DNA from: Gautieria morchelliformis
Taxonomy: Eukaryota > Basidiomycota > Agaricomycetes > Gomphales > Gomphaceae
Reading direction: 5' to 3'
Assembly: GCA_015179125.1 (NCBI GenBank)
Contig: WHVA01000216.1
Coordinates: 114,875 to 178,874, forward strand
DNA length: 64,000 nucleotides
In this document: piece by piece, positions 1 through 13,460 of the stretch
Numbering within the stretch: position 1 is the stretch's first letter
Layout: each line of letters starts with the position of its first letter
Notes under the pieces: model-generated
Told to the model about the DNA's origin: nothing
Seen by the model: only the letters and a program-made list of their open reading frames with translations
The model's database searches: none
Position numbers and translations under genes: made by a program

Positions 1-2073
<2,073 letters not shown>

Positions 2074-2280
2074 TCTCTCGGCCAGAGCCGTGCCATTTTC
2101 CTCTCTCCCTGCAGTGTATTACAATCTCATTGGCACTACTCCGGATTCTCCACTTCACGTCATAGACAGACTTACATTGTGTGGTGGTCATCACACTGGG
2201 AATGCTAATAAAACGATTGCCTCATGTCAAAATTGATTAGGGTCCCAATAGGGGTCCAATAGAATATCAACGAATCACGA

Positions 2281-3669
2281 TCAACCTGTGCCGCCAATCT
2301 GAGTGTCGGAGTGAGGCTTGGCAAGGATGTTCGAGTCAGGCGGGGCACAAAGATTGCAGAACCAATCGCCCTCTGGCACCTCTTCTAGACCAGTACAGGG
2401 GACATGAAACTGTTAGACAGACATGATATCGCTCAAAGCATCTCCATAGAATAGGGCCGAGGTACGTACCCATTGTTTGGTACAGGCTGGGTTGCCGCAC
2501 ATAATCATCTAGCCAGTATCAAATGGCTTGAACCCATTGTGAGGAGTGAGTATACATACCGCTCCGTATTCCGGACAATCACAGTAACACCATTGTTTCT
2601 TATTGTCCAGCGCCCGTGGAGGATGACTCGAAGGTGAATCGGGGTCAACATCACCAGGTACATTCGTCGGTGCTACAATGACGGTGGTCGAGGGTGGTGC
2701 AATCCCATCAGATGTGGACTGAACAGGTAACCTGGCATGTGAATCGTTGAACTCTACCGGTTCTTGGGTCTTGGATATGGCTGATATAGATTATTGATCA
2801 GTAACCCTGCAGTGGACATGGCAAGCGCACGGCTCATACGTTCAACCATAGGTACATTCACAGTGCTAGCGGAAGTTATAGGTTTCCCAAGGGCAGCTGC
2901 AGCCAGGGCAGGAGTGGGAAACATGATGGTTGTCTCGTACTTTCTGCGTTTCTTTGCTGGTGAGTCTGCATTAGACCCTTTACAGTAAACAACAATGACA
3001 TCTGACAGCGATGACTGACAAACACTGCGAGCTCCAGCCACCGGTGAGCTACCCAACTTAGTGGGGGTAACGGGAGCTGATGTATGCGTCATGCCTGTTG
3101 GAGATTTTGACAGTGGTTCAGTTCACGTAAAATCCAGATAATTTCATGGAAGATAAATGAAAGGGTATCGACATCCATCCTTCTTGACATCAAGAGGTGA
3201 AATGGGATAGAACCACCAACAGATCATGAATGCGTAAATTCTAGTCTCGCATGAAAAGGCACCGCTAATAAGACTTACCATCTTCCTCGACAGGTATTAT
3301 AGTATGTGAGAAACGTGCATGTGTTGCTGCCAGTCGTCGATGTAGCTCAGTTTGTCGTTTTGCGGCCAATGCGTACTTTCTTTTCCATGACCGAACCTCC
3401 TTCTGGAGTCGACCGACCTCTGCGCTCCACTGACCCTCCCTGCCATTCTTGTACCGTTCTACCTCAGCCCAGTAAGATTGTGCTTCCTCCCTGGCCTTCT
3501 GTGCCTCCACTAGGGCATTGTCCCTGTCCTGAACGAGCTGCTGTATTTCTCGCCTCTGCGCCTCGTGTTCCCGTTTCCACCAATCAGCACTTTTCGCCGA
3601 TTCGCGCTCTATGATTTCCATGAGCTTGTTGGTACATCTTTGGATAGACAACCCAGCATTGAGAGCCAT
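2281..3669 (-). CDS. ING-type PHD-finger protein with N-terminal coiled coil
   Basis: Five exons read on the minus strand: 3669-3279, 3094-2840, 2780-2560, 2508-2470, 2409-2281, giving 344 residues in consistent phase. Residues about 10-115 form a charged coiled coil. A basic cluster (AKKRRK) sits in exon 2. Residues 279-325 form a C4HC3 PHD finger with Cys280, Cys282, Cys293, Cys298, His304, Cys307, Cys320 and Cys323. That spacing and the PEYG...WFH context match ING (inhibitor of growth) PHD fingers, which read H3K4me3 as subunits of histone acetyltransferase or deacetylase complexes in the nucleus. Role and partner are inferred from the family; the coiled coil is not clearly the ING N-terminal domain. 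The first intron (184 bp) is long for this locus. An upstream exon is possible, because a pyrimidine tract and AG lie just before the ATG. It diverges from the Nudix gene. Confidence 0.75.
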
Positions 3670-3883
3670 TTCAAAGACGCGCTAAGAGGACAAGACGCGC
3701 GGGAGGGAGATGAAGACGTATATGGCATAGATAAAAAAATGTGTTGACTCTATGTGAACTTACAGTAATGCCGCTCCTTCGGCTGCTTTCTCAGTCCGAC
3801 ATATGCGGTTGAGAGTCTGTGCTCCCTTGTGTCGACTGCCATTACACCCACCTTCACGCAACACGTTACCTTCCACGCGCAGC

Positions 3884-4933
3884 ATGTCCAGAACACCGGA
3901 AGTAATATCCAGCGAAGAGTTGCCAGCATCGGAAGCAAGGTGGGTTACGCTCAAGAAGATCAAGTTCTACGACCAGGCAGGAAAAGAGGTGGTTTAAGTT
4001 GTATTAAGTGTACATATGCAAAGCGTGACTCTTTTTCCAGCGATCATGGGAGGCTGCAGAGAGAAAAACGCGAAGTACCTCTGGCGTTGATGGTTAGCCT
4101 GATTCTGTTATTTGCGCCCAGAAGTTGATGATAGGCGATAGCTGTGGCCATCTTGGCTCTTTTGCAGCCAAAGGACAAGTCCCCTCCAGCTACCATTATA
4201 ATTGAGCAGTTTCGTCCTCCTGTGGAGAAATTTGTCATAGGTTGGTGGGCGTTTTTTGGCTTGCATAGTTATAGGTATACTGAGACCGAAAATTACAGAG
4301 TTGCCTGCCGGTACATCGTCACATATCCAAGCTCTGAACTCCGAGGATGACGTTGCATATACCAGGTCTGATCGACGAGGGCGAAACACCCGAACAGACA
4401 GCTTTTCGAGAGCTCGAGGAAGAAACAGGCTTTAAAGCAGACAGTGTCCTCGAGACCTCGCCCTTGATGGTTAGCGATCCCGGTCCGCAGCTATTCACTG
4501 AGTTTGCACCGCTTGCCCCTGTGTGCAGAGCCTCACATAATTTGAACTGACATAGGTGAGCTCTCCAGGTATGACCTCTGCCAACATGAAACTCGTTTCT
4601 CTCCGTGTGCCTGTCGACAATGCCGATGCGTTTGAGAATTTGCCCAAGCAACATCTCGAAAGTGGTGAGTTCATCGTGCGACGAGTGATCCGACTGGATA
4701 GACTCCATCGAGAATTGCAAGGTGCCGTCCACCATTTTGTTCTCACGACTATCGTTCATAAAACTCTCTCCCCACCAGCTTATGCTGACAAGGTTGGTCT
4801 TCCCGGATTGTCTCATGTGATAAACTAAAACACTGCTTGCCTGGACCAGGGATTTGTGGTTGATGCGAAGCTTTCACATTTCGCCCTTGGCTACGATTTG
4901 AGCTCTCGGCTTGCACGTGGAGATATTTTGTGA
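3884..4933 (+). CDS. ADP-ribose diphosphatase, Nudix family (Ysa1/NUDT5-like)
   Basis: Hydrolyses ADP-ribose (and related ADP-sugars in this family) to AMP and ribose 5-phosphate. Eight exons give 212 residues in phase: 3884-3991, 4041-4085, 4135-4240, 4299-4310, 4366-4482, 4569-4721, 4779-4792, 4850-4933. Exon 5 opens with the Nudix box: G-x5-E-x7-RELEEETGF, with the catalytic REx2EE present. [10 protein letters not shown] before it and SDPG...MKLV after it match the NUDT5/Ysa1 subfamily, and the length is that of human NUDT5 (219). Exon 4 is 12 nt. The donor of intron 2 is GTTGAT at 4086; the better-looking GTTAGC at 4093 breaks phase. No lesion otherwise. It diverges from the PHD gene with 215 bp between starts. 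Confidence 0.85.
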
Positions 4934-5199
4934 TCGTCATGGAGTACTTGAAGCCTCTTCACTCGCTGATGGTACATTTACTCTCGGATTAGATTGATAG
5001 AGCTTTGCAGTTTTTTTGCGCCTTCCCGCTTCGATGTGTAGCATTCCGATTACAAGAAGTCCATGTCAATCTTTGCTTGCTAGAGTGAGCTATGGTCAGC
5101 TTCCTCCTCTGCAGTTTGAAAGGCTTGTTCTGTTTCCCACTCGTGATAAATAAGTGAATCGTTTGTGAGGGTCAAGACTGTTCGCTCATACTGTATGAT

Positions 5200-6675
5200 T
5201 GCCTAATATATTGTCGGGATATGATGTTCCTGCTTAGCTATCAATTACAGGTGATGCTTCTCGACAAGGGACGCATTGTGGAATTCGACAGCCCTGCAAT
5301 GCTCCTGTCTGACCCCAATTCCCAGTTTTACTCCTTGTGTAAAGCAACGGGTCAAACTGAGTTTTCAGTGCTTAGACGCATGGCGGGCCTTCCGGACAAT
5401 TGATCTCTCGACCAGTGCCGTGCCATTTTCCTCTCTCCCTGCAGTGTATTACAATCTCATTGACACTACTCCGGATTCTCCACTTCACGTCATAGACAGA
5501 CTTACATTGTGTGGTGGTCATCACACTGGGAATGCTAGTAAAACGATTGCCTCATGTCAAAATTGATTAGGGTCCCAATAAGTAGAGGTCCAATAGAATA
5601 TCAACGAATCACGATCGACCTGGGCCGCCAATCTGAGTATCGGAGTGAGGCTTGGCAAGGATGTTCGAGTCAGGCGGGGCACAACGATTGCAGGACCAAT
5701 CGCCCTCTGGCACCTCTTCTAGACCAGTACAGGGGACATGAAACTGTTAGGCAGACATGATATCGCTCAAAGCATCTCCATGGAATAGGGCCGAGGTACA
5801 TACCCATTGTTTGGTACAGGCTGGGTTGCCGCACATAATCATCTAGCCAGTATCAAATGGCTTGAACCCATTGTGAGGAGTGAGTATACATACCGCTCCG
5901 TATTCCGGACAATCACAGTAACACCATTGTTTCTTATTGTCCAGCGTCCGTGGAGGATGACTCGAAGGTGAATCGGAGTCAACATCACCAGGTACATTCG
6001 TCGGTGCTACAATGACGGTGGTACGTGAGGGTGGTGCAATCCCATCGGATGTGGACTGAACAGGTAACCTGGCATGTGAATCGTTGAACTCTACCGGTTC
6101 TTGGGTCTTGGATATGGCTGATATAGATTATTGATCAGTAACCCTGCAGTGGACATGGCAAGCGCACGGCTCATACGTTCAACCATAGGTACATTCACAG
6201 TGCTAGCGGAAGTTATAGGTTTCCCAAGGGCAGCTGCAGCCAGGGCAGGAGTGGGAAACATGATGGTTGTCTCGTACTTTCTGCGTTTCTTTGCTGGTGA
6301 GTCTGCATTAGACCCTTTACAGTAAACAACAATGACATCTGACAGCGATGACTGACAAACACTGCGAGCTCCAGCCACCGGTGAGCTACCCAACTTAGTG
6401 GGGGTAACGGGAGCTGATGTATGCGTCATGCCTGTTGGAGATTTTGACAGTGGTTCAGTTCGCGTAAAATCCAGATAATGATAAATTCATGGAAGATAAA
6501 TGAAAGGGTATCGACATCCATCCTTCTTGACATCAAGAGGTAAAATGGGATAGAACCATCAACAGATCATGAATGCGTAAATTCTAGTCTCGCATGAAAA
6601 GGCACCGCTAATAAGACTTACCATCTTCCTCGACAGGTATTATAGTATGCGAGAAACGTGCATGTGTTGCTGCCA
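5200..6675. repeat. Segmental duplication, copy 2
   Basis: Direct repeat of 1870-3332, about 3.3 kb downstream. The left edge lies in a former intron of the transporter. The right edge is abrupt: matching stops after TGTTGCTGCCA, where unrelated GC-rich low-complexity DNA begins. It lies beyond the Nudix gene, so the Nudix gene is bracketed by the two copies. Confidence 0.9.
5221..5403 (+). pseudogene. Duplicated last exon of the ABC transporter
   Basis: Carries only the final exon (from VMLLDKGRIVEF to the stop) with the end of its preceding intron. The rest of the transporter is absent, so it cannot make a transporter. Differences from the source exon include Glu to Lys in LLDEG and Met to Val near the C-terminus. 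Confidence 0.85.
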
Positions 6676-6676
6676 T
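5609..6676 (-). CDS. N-terminally truncated PHD-finger paralogue with a junction-derived start
   Basis: Duplicate of exons 2-5 of the PHD gene plus the last 54 nt of exon 1. At the duplication border the adjoining sequence supplies an ATG (6676) in frame with the remnant (MAATHARF). Exons 6676-6622, 6431-6177, 6117-5894, 5842-5804 and 5743-5609 keep phase and would encode 235 residues: basic cluster and complete C4HC3 finger, but no coiled coil. The extra 3 bp in exon 3 is in frame (adds Arg). The stop has shifted because the original TGA reads CGA here. All splice sites are retained; donor 4 is GTATGT. Transcription is unknown: upstream is GC-rich low-complexity DNA, not the native promoter. 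It may simply be a non-expressed fragment. Confidence 0.55.
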
Positions 6677-7200
6677 CCTGATCCCAGCGCCGACGCGGGC
6701 GGACCTGGACCGCACCGCCGACCAGACGCATACGCACCCGGCGACAGTGCAGAGCTCGACGCCAGCGCCGACGTGGACGAGCGGGGCGCGGACCCCATTC
6801 CCTCCTCCGACTCCGCCTCCGCCTCCAGCGCCACGGCAGGGGCTGTTTCAGTTTTTAACTGTTTTTTAATAATAGTGTTGGGCAAGTTACTTCTGTCACC
6901 GCGCGAGTCCGCGGGAGAGCCAGAAGGCGACGGGGACGGCAACGGGGAATAAAGCGAGCGCGGCGTGCGGAGCGAGGTGGCGCGTGTGTGTTGGCAGCTT
7001 CGAGCGGGGTCGTGCGAGGGGCGTGTGGTGGCGCGTGTATGGTGACAGCGTCGAGTGGCGTTGTGCGAGGGGGCGTGTGGTGGCGCGTGGAGGTGGCAGC
7101 GTGGGAGGTGGCAGCGTCGAGCGGCGTCGTGGGTGCGTGCGAGGGGCGTGCGAGGGGGGGGCGTGTGGTTGTGTCCTGTCCAATCATCCAATTACAGCAA
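6677..7200. repeat. GC-rich low-complexity tract
   Basis: First half is rich in GCC/GAC/TCC-type triplets, with a short AT tract (ttttaactgttttttaata) near 6850. Second half repeats a loose GTGGCGCGTGT / GCGTCGAGCGGCGT pattern. Long open frames exist on both strands but consist of His, Thr, Pro, Arg or Gly, Val, Arg runs. I call no gene. It could serve as a CpG-rich promoter for the truncated PHD copy, but nothing specific supports that. Confidence 0.6.
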
Positions 7201-7232
7201 TAAGCGACTGATCAAGGTCGGCGTGGGTCTGC

Positions 7233-7339
7233 AAACGCTTCAAAAATTAAAAGAAGTGCACTGGTTTGTCTGTAAACACTTAAAATTTTAAAAGGAATGC
7301 GCTGGTTTGTCTGTAAACGCTTAAAATATTAAAAGTGCG
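7233..7339. repeat. 41-bp tandem repeat, 2.6 units
   Basis: Units start at 7233, 7274 and 7315 (last one partial). Each begins AAACRCTT, runs through an A-rich stretch, and ends GCRCTGGTTTGTCTGT. Confidence 0.8.
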
Positions 7340-7383
7340 TTCTCCGCATCATAGCTAAAGGCATTATTACTACATATGTACAC

Positions 7384-7748
7384 TTGCTCAACGACAATGC
7401 ACCACTCAAATTCACCATGCTGGCGCCGCACCAAATCCAACGGCGAATCAGCAGATCTGCGCCCTACAAGGGGCCTGGTGAAGATGGCATTCCTAATGTT
7501 GTCTTGAAAGAGTGTGAAAGCTTGCTGACCCCACACCTGCATATCTGTCTACAGGCAATCATAGGAGTTAGCTACTTCCCAAAGTGCTGGTGCACTTGGA
7601 AGACTATAGTGCTATGCAAACCTGGCCGACCTGACTACTCCATACCCAAGGCATACAGACCAATTGCACTTTACAACACAATGGGTAAGATCATCTCCGG
7701 CGTAATGACTGACATCACAGTCTACCTGACGATCCGCCACAACCTCCT
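7384..7748 (+). pseudogene. Tad-like LINE reverse-transcriptase fragment
   Basis: The open frame contains the non-LTR RT blocks YKGPGEDGIPN, W...IVLCKPGRPDYS and AYRPIALYNTMGKI, then VYLTIRHNLL. This is the N-terminal part of a Tad-type LINE RT (fingers domain). Endonuclease, catalytic FADD block and RNase H are absent. The frame is cut at 7748 by the outer edge of the inverted-repeat arm. Confidence 0.8.
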
Positions 7749-7823
7749 CTGTAAAGGATGTCGATCTTAAGACCTTATATCACAAGGGCACGACAGAACT
7801 TGACCAATGAGTGGTATTCTGAA

Positions 7824-7964
7824 TGCTACGTAGTGACAGGTAAGAGTAAGATGCGATGGGGACCGCTAGCCGGTTCCCACGCATAAACTATACAGTGGGT
7901 CCCTAAGGGGCCCACTGGGATTATGTAATAACTAATGTACATGTAGATACACGGATTATTTACA
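7824..7964 (-). repeat. LTR of gypsy family A, left copy
   Basis: 141 bp, TGTAAATAA...GTAGCA in element sense, directly next to a polypurine tract (AGAGGGGGAGGG, 7965-7976 on the opposite strand). The matching right-arm LTR is 29754-29894, also 141 bp, with about six differences. Confidence 0.85.
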
Positions 7965-8000
7965 CCCTCCCCCTCTATAGACAACTATAGGGGTTAACGC

Positions 8001-9983
8001 CTACTCATAGAGGTCGTCCATGAGGGAGTCCTCTAGAGTGGCCGATACGGCGACGTCGTCGTTGTACGGGGCCGGAGGAGCACGTGACTCCTCTGGGGGC
8101 ACCTCCACGTCATCGGTGGTGATTGGGTGAGGCTGGTCGGCCTCGCCACTAGCGGCGGTCTCCGCTTGGGCGCTGGGGCCCGCGTCCTCGCGGAGCATGG
8201 CCTCAATGGCCGGGTCCTCCGTTTGAGGAGGGGGCCGGAAGCGCGCCAGCTCTTGGTCGAGCTGAGCGTGAGTGAGAGGTCACGGCACTGCGGCCCTCAC
8301 GTGGCTGGTCTCGATGACCTTTTGTTGGCCCTCACGGGCGGCAGTGCTGAATGCTGCACCGGTGATGCTGCGCTGAACGTAGTGTTCAATGCGCGCCGCT
8401 CGCTCGCGAGTGACTCCCGCGTAGCGGGCCAACCATCTCGCGATCTCCGTGAGTGGGATGTCGGGGCCGGCTCGGCCCTCCACGGGGAATGGGCCCGTGA
8501 TTGAGAGCCGCAGGGTGGTGCTCTGAGGCGTCAGCACTTCCCTGGCGTAGACGAGGCTCGACCATTGGTCCGTCGAGCTGAAGAGGTCGAGGAGCCTCGC
8601 CCTGAGCGGTGATGCAACCCCTTTGACCCGGGGTGCAAGGGCCTTCAACCACATCCAGATGTCCATGTCGTCTAGGTTGAAGGTGCCATCCGCGTTGTCA
8701 CGGATGGCGGAGGGGATTCCTTCAGGGTTGTGTATCCAACCCTTTAGAATGGCCGCGATGTCGTGCGGGGTACCACCCGCTATCACGAGACAATCCCTTT
8801 TGGGATTGCGAGCGCGTTGTTCGCGCTCGATGCGTTTGAATATGCCAATCATCTCGCGCGTACGCGCGATCTGCGGCGTTTCTTTTGCCCGCGCTATGAG
8901 TTCGACGAAGCGGGGTTCATTGAGCGGGCAGACGTCGTACCATTGGGTACGACGTTGTTGGGCCTTTCCTACCGGTCGTGGTAGGAGGCCCGTCTCGGAG
9001 ATCGGTGGATCTCCGAGCGGGATGAGCCTTCCCTCCCCCGGGTATGGAGGATGAACCGACTCAACTGTCCCCGCCAGTGGAGGTAGGGTCACGCCAGGCC
9101 CGATGTGCTGGGCCTCGACCTGCGCTATCCGCCGCTGAAGGGCGGGGTCGTGGATGGTGTGCGACGATGACGCCGCTAGGTAAGCACTGATTGCGCTTTC
9201 CTTCGCAATGGCTAGCCCATTGACGGTGTGGAGGGAGCCGCGCAATTTCTTGCGCTTCTTCTTTGGCTGCTCTGCCAGCCGCTGTGCCTGTTCGGGGTCG
9301 TACGTCTTCCAGACGGACGAGTCGGACTCCCATCCATCTAGGACGCCGTACGCAGAGTCGGAAGGTGCGCTCTGCCCTTCCGTTGTTGTCGTGGTCGGCG
9401 TCGGCGCCGACAATCGGGACGCGAGCCCCGATGTTGCACGCTCCGGCAACGGCGCCGTCGCGCGAGGTGAAGATGGCCCGGCCACTGGGTCTGTGGCCGG
9501 GTCATGTCGCGGCATTTTTGAGGCAGCGTGGACCAGGGTAACCTGGAGCTGGGCTGCACTCAGCTGCTGCTCCAGTTCCTTGATCCTGGCGCGCTCGGTT
9601 ACGAGCACATCGTCACGGTCCTCGACCGCGCGTTCTAGCTCCTTGACCTCTTTTTTGAGGTCGTGGACGTCCCGGAGGGGCTCTTCTTGCGCGATGCCCC
9701 TTGGGAGCCATCCCCAAGCTGCATCGACGGCGTCGCCGATGTCTTCGTCCCGCAACTTGACCTTGCGGGTGCCGGTCGCGGCCCTAAGGTGCACGGCGTA
9801 GTCCGCGCACGTTGCGCAATCGTCCGGGTGGATGATGGCGAGGGCGTCCTCCCATCCCACGATCGTCCAGTGCTCCTGGTCTATCGGAGCACGGAGAATG
9901 TCTGCGGCCCCTTGTCTCGGGGCCGTTGTTCGCGTTGTGGACGTTGATGGGTCAACGTCCATCCCATCTTTGGGGGGCATCAT
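8001..9983 (-). CDS. ORF3 of gypsy family A, unrecognised protein (one nonsense codon)
   Basis: One frame of 661 codons between the chromodomain and the 3' LTR, interrupted only by TGA at 8280-8282, where the right copy has CGA. I recognise no homologous family. Visible parts: N-terminal segment with HPDDCATCADY (residues about 53-62); coiled coil at about 103-155; Ser/Thr/Pro linker; basic KKKRKK at 241-246 (possible NLS); a conserved globular-looking middle (about 340-560) with WYDVCPLNEPRFVEL and LVIAGGTPHDIAAIL; an acidic C-terminus ending MDDLYE. No signal peptide or membrane segment is visible, so it is not an obvious envelope protein. The right copy (27727-29717) keeps the same frame over nearly its full length. 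It could be a captured host gene, a gag-like accessory or an RNA-binding helper; I cannot decide. Confidence 0.7.
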
Positions 9984-10106
9984 CTTCGTGGGTAGATGAT
10001 GGTGGTGGTTGCTTCCAAGAAGCGATGCGCCCTCGGAAAGATCCGAGGTGAAAATTTAACCACGCTGTGGCCGGAGCGTCATGTGGTCTGCACGTGACAG
10101 ACGCGT

Positions 10107-13100
10107 CTAGTGGCGTCTGGGGAGGTCGCGTGGCTTGCCCACCCCCCGAAGCTCTAGGTAGCTATCCAGGGCTTCAAGGTCCTTGCAGGACGACATGGGT
10201 TCCCATGTCACGTCACCTAGGGTCCAACGGACCTGGAATTCCAGGTCCGTCGAGTTTATCCATCGATGTGCGATAATCTCGTCGACGAGCCACTCCTCGT
10301 CGTCATTTGCTCCGAAGTCATAAAATGACTTGGCCTCACAACGAGGGAACAATTCGTCGTTGTTAGCCTCGTATAGCCGTATGAGGCTGGAATGGAAGAC
10401 CGGTGAAATGCGACGGCTTTTCAGTTCGTCGGGAAGATCAAGGGTCACCGTCGAGGCGTCGTTGTGAGCCTCGATGACGCGGTACGGTCCGATGTACCGC
10501 GGGACTAGTTTTCTGGCTCTTCCTTTCGGGAGAGTTAGGTTTTGTGTCGAAAGGTAGACGCGGTCGTTGGCCGCGTACCTGTCGCTCGCCATACGTTTCT
10601 TATTTGCGTGAAACGTTTGCGTCACTCGATGCTCTATGATTGCATCGTGTGCCGCCATCAGGTTCCATTTTGCCTGATGTGCGAACCGGGCCACCCCCTT
10701 GAACGGGGTGTCCGCGGCTATGGGGAGGTCTATCCGCGGCATATAGCCGTGGATCAGCTCGAAAGGTGCGAACCCTGTGGTCGCACTGATGTTGCTGTTG
10801 AGGGCGACCTCAACCATTGGGCATTTCACTGCCCAATCCTTCTGATCGTCTCTGACGACCGCGCGCAATATCTGGCCGATCGAGCGGTTTGCCCGCTCGG
10901 TTCTCCATCCGTTTGTGGATGGAAGGCAGTTGACATGAGGAGCTTAGTCCCCATGAGTCGCTGGAGTCACGCCAGAAGATCGACGTGAACTTTGAGTCTC
11001 TGTCCGAGACGATGGAGTCGGGAACTCCGTGTAGTCGGATGACCTCTTCAGAAACAGCCAGGCTACTCCCTTGGCTGACACGCTCGTCGTGGTTGGCACG
11101 AGGTGTACGAGCGACATTAGTCGGTCGATGACTACCATCAGGTAGTCACAGTCGTTGGATTTGGGCAGGGGCCCCATGAAGTCATGCCAATCGACTGCCA
11201 CGGTCTATCCGGAATGGGTAGGCTGTGTAGTAGGCCTTTGGGCCGTTGTGGCCCGGTTTTCGTCATCTGGCACCTCGCGCACGATGTGCAGAAGCTTCTA
11301 TGTCTGGGTTCATGCCCGGCCACCAATATGCTCTTCGAATGTAGTTCGAAGTCTTCAGATGGCCGTAGTGGCCGACTATCTGATGTGCCCGATCGATGAT
11401 AATTTCGATCAGCCTCCTTCCCCCTTGAAGAACAGAGCGGGGGACGGCAATGAGTCTCTCTTGAGCTGATTCTTAGTCCAGATCAGCCCGTCCCGGATTC
11501 CGAATCTCGGGTGCGCGTCCGGGTGCGCCATGATCTTTGTGAACATGGTGTCCCTATGGTACGCGTCTCGTAGGACCTTAGACAGGTCTACGCCTTGCTC
11601 AACGATCCGGCGCAGGGGTGCGCCGTCATTCCCTGCGGCGATGGCTCTGACGTCATCGTTGTCGTCGCTGGATGCGGCGACGTTCGCGGGCTCTGGTGAG
11701 CCCTCGTTTAATGCGGCGGCTTCCGATACTCTCGCCTCTGTCTTCTCAGCGAGGCGTTTAGATCGTCTTGTCGCCGCTGTTCGCAGCTCGACATACCGGT
11801 CGGTGGGCAATAACTCACCGTCCGGATCTAAACGCGCATCCGCGTTCACGAAGACGTGGTCCGGGTGATTGTCATCACTCGTGTCGCTCTCGTAGTAGCG
11901 CGACAGGCAGTCCGCTACCTTGTTCTCTACACCGTCAACATGAACGGTGTTGAAATTGAACCGGGAGAGAAACTCCCACCATCTGACCTGTCGGTCAGAT
12001 AGGCTCTTTTGGGTCTCGAAGTACTCGAGTCCCTTGTGGTCTGTGACGAGGGTGAACCTTCGCCCCAGCAGTTTGTCCTCCCATTTCATGAGAGCCTCGA
12101 GCACCGCGATAGTCTCGTGCTCGTGAGTCCGGTAGTGTTGCTGAGCAACGCTGAACTTCTTTGACAAGAAGCCGGCTGGTCGACAAGTTTTCCAGTCAGG
12201 ACCTTGGCCGTAGACCGCACCGACGCCGGCTTTTGATCCGTCGGTGATCACCCAGATCGGCTCTGGGCACCTTGCGTCTACTGGACGCAGGATCGGGGCC
12301 TTACAGGCCAACGCCTTAATGCTTTGCCAGCATTTGTCGAGCAGTGGCGTCCATTCGAATGGACGGTTATTACGCGCACAGCCCGATAGCGGGGTGGTAT
12401 ATGCGCTAACATCCGGCATGTAGTGTGCCAGATACTGTACGAGCCCGAGGAAACGCTGGACGTCGTTGAACGTCCGTGGCCTGCGCCACTCGCGGATGCG
12501 TTGCATCTTATCCTCGTCGGCATGTACCCCTCGGCCATCGATCATATGGCCGAGGCACTCCATTCGGATGGAGTAGAGGTCCACCTTTTTCTTACTCAGA
12601 AAGAGGTGGTTCTTCCTCAGTCTGTCAAAGACGATGTAGAGGTGCTCTTCATGCTCTTGTATTGAGAGCGAGAATATGAAGATGTCGTCCATGTATACAT
12701 GGACGAAGCGACCTATGCAGTCGCGGAAAATGGCTGTCATCAGCCGTTGGAATGTTGATGGGGCGTTACAGTCCCCCATCTGTATCACCTGGCTCCTGAA
12801 GGTGCCGAGGATCGTGGCAAAGGCTGTCTTTGCTACGTGATCCGGATGGATCCGGATCTGCTCGTATGCTTCTGACATATCGAGTTTAGTTCGATATGGC
12901 AGCGAGCCATGTCGCTGCGTATGATATCCTGATCCGGGAAGGGCGTGACGTCCTTCACCGTGTTTTCGTTCTGCTGGCGCAGATCGAAGACGGTTCTCAA
13001 CGTACCGTTCTTCTTCGGCACACACAGCATGGGCACTGCCTGCTGCGCTACTGCCGGAATCCACCACTTTGCAGTGGTGTATCGTTCTATTTTTGCCGAC

Positions 13101-13315
13101 AGTTCCTCTCGGAAGTGTTCGGGGCATTTCGGTAGTCGATACCGCATGTGCTTGTTGGGATCGATGAGGTTGATCTCATGGTTGATCTCCCGCAGTGGCG
13201 GGAGTTCTAATGGAATTCCACTGACTAGGTCAGTGATTCTTTCCATCCATTCCTCGCGGAGGCGAGGAAGGTCATCATCCGTGAGGATGATGGTAGTGGT
13301 TGGCTTAGAAGCCAT
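10107..13315 (-). pseudogene. Gypsy family A pol: RT, RNase H, integrase, chromodomain (frameshifted)
   Basis: In order on the minus strand: RT from 13315 (LPKCPEHFREEL, VPKKNGTLRTVFDLRQQN); a frameshift near 12.89 kb, where one base is missing relative to the copy at 17.9 kb; RT palm with the catalytic VYMDDIFIF; RNase H with ITDGSKAGVGA and THEHETIAVLEAL; integrase pieces (CTSCARCQMTKTGPQRPKG, then DFMGPLP...YLMVVIDRL) in shifted frames near 11.3-10.9 kb; then an open frame 10868-10107 ending in a chromodomain (EEWLVDEIIAHRW...VRWTLGDVTWEP). The terminal chromodomain marks it as a chromovirus, a group whose integrase targets marked chromatin. At least three frame breaks make this copy non-coding. 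Confidence 0.85.
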
Positions 13316-13460
13316 TAGGCGCTGTTGGCGTCTATTAGGTCCCGCGGCGCACGGGCCCGCTTTCTCTTTCCCATCGCTTTCACCGTTAGGTGAGAGCGTC
13401 TCTCCCTACGACTGTAGGGTGAGTTCGAGGACGAGTCGTCCGCGACTCGTCCTCCTGGCT

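Noticed and set aside
4086-4134. A frameshift in the Nudix gene at exon 2/3
   Set aside because: The donor at 4093 breaks phase, but GTTGAT at 4086 gives an in-frame junction with the same spacing as human NUDT5.
6640-7191. 183-codon minus-strand ORF and its companions in the GC-rich tract
   Set aside because: Composition is driven by CG-rich short repeats, all frames are open, and residues are His/Thr/Pro/Arg runs.
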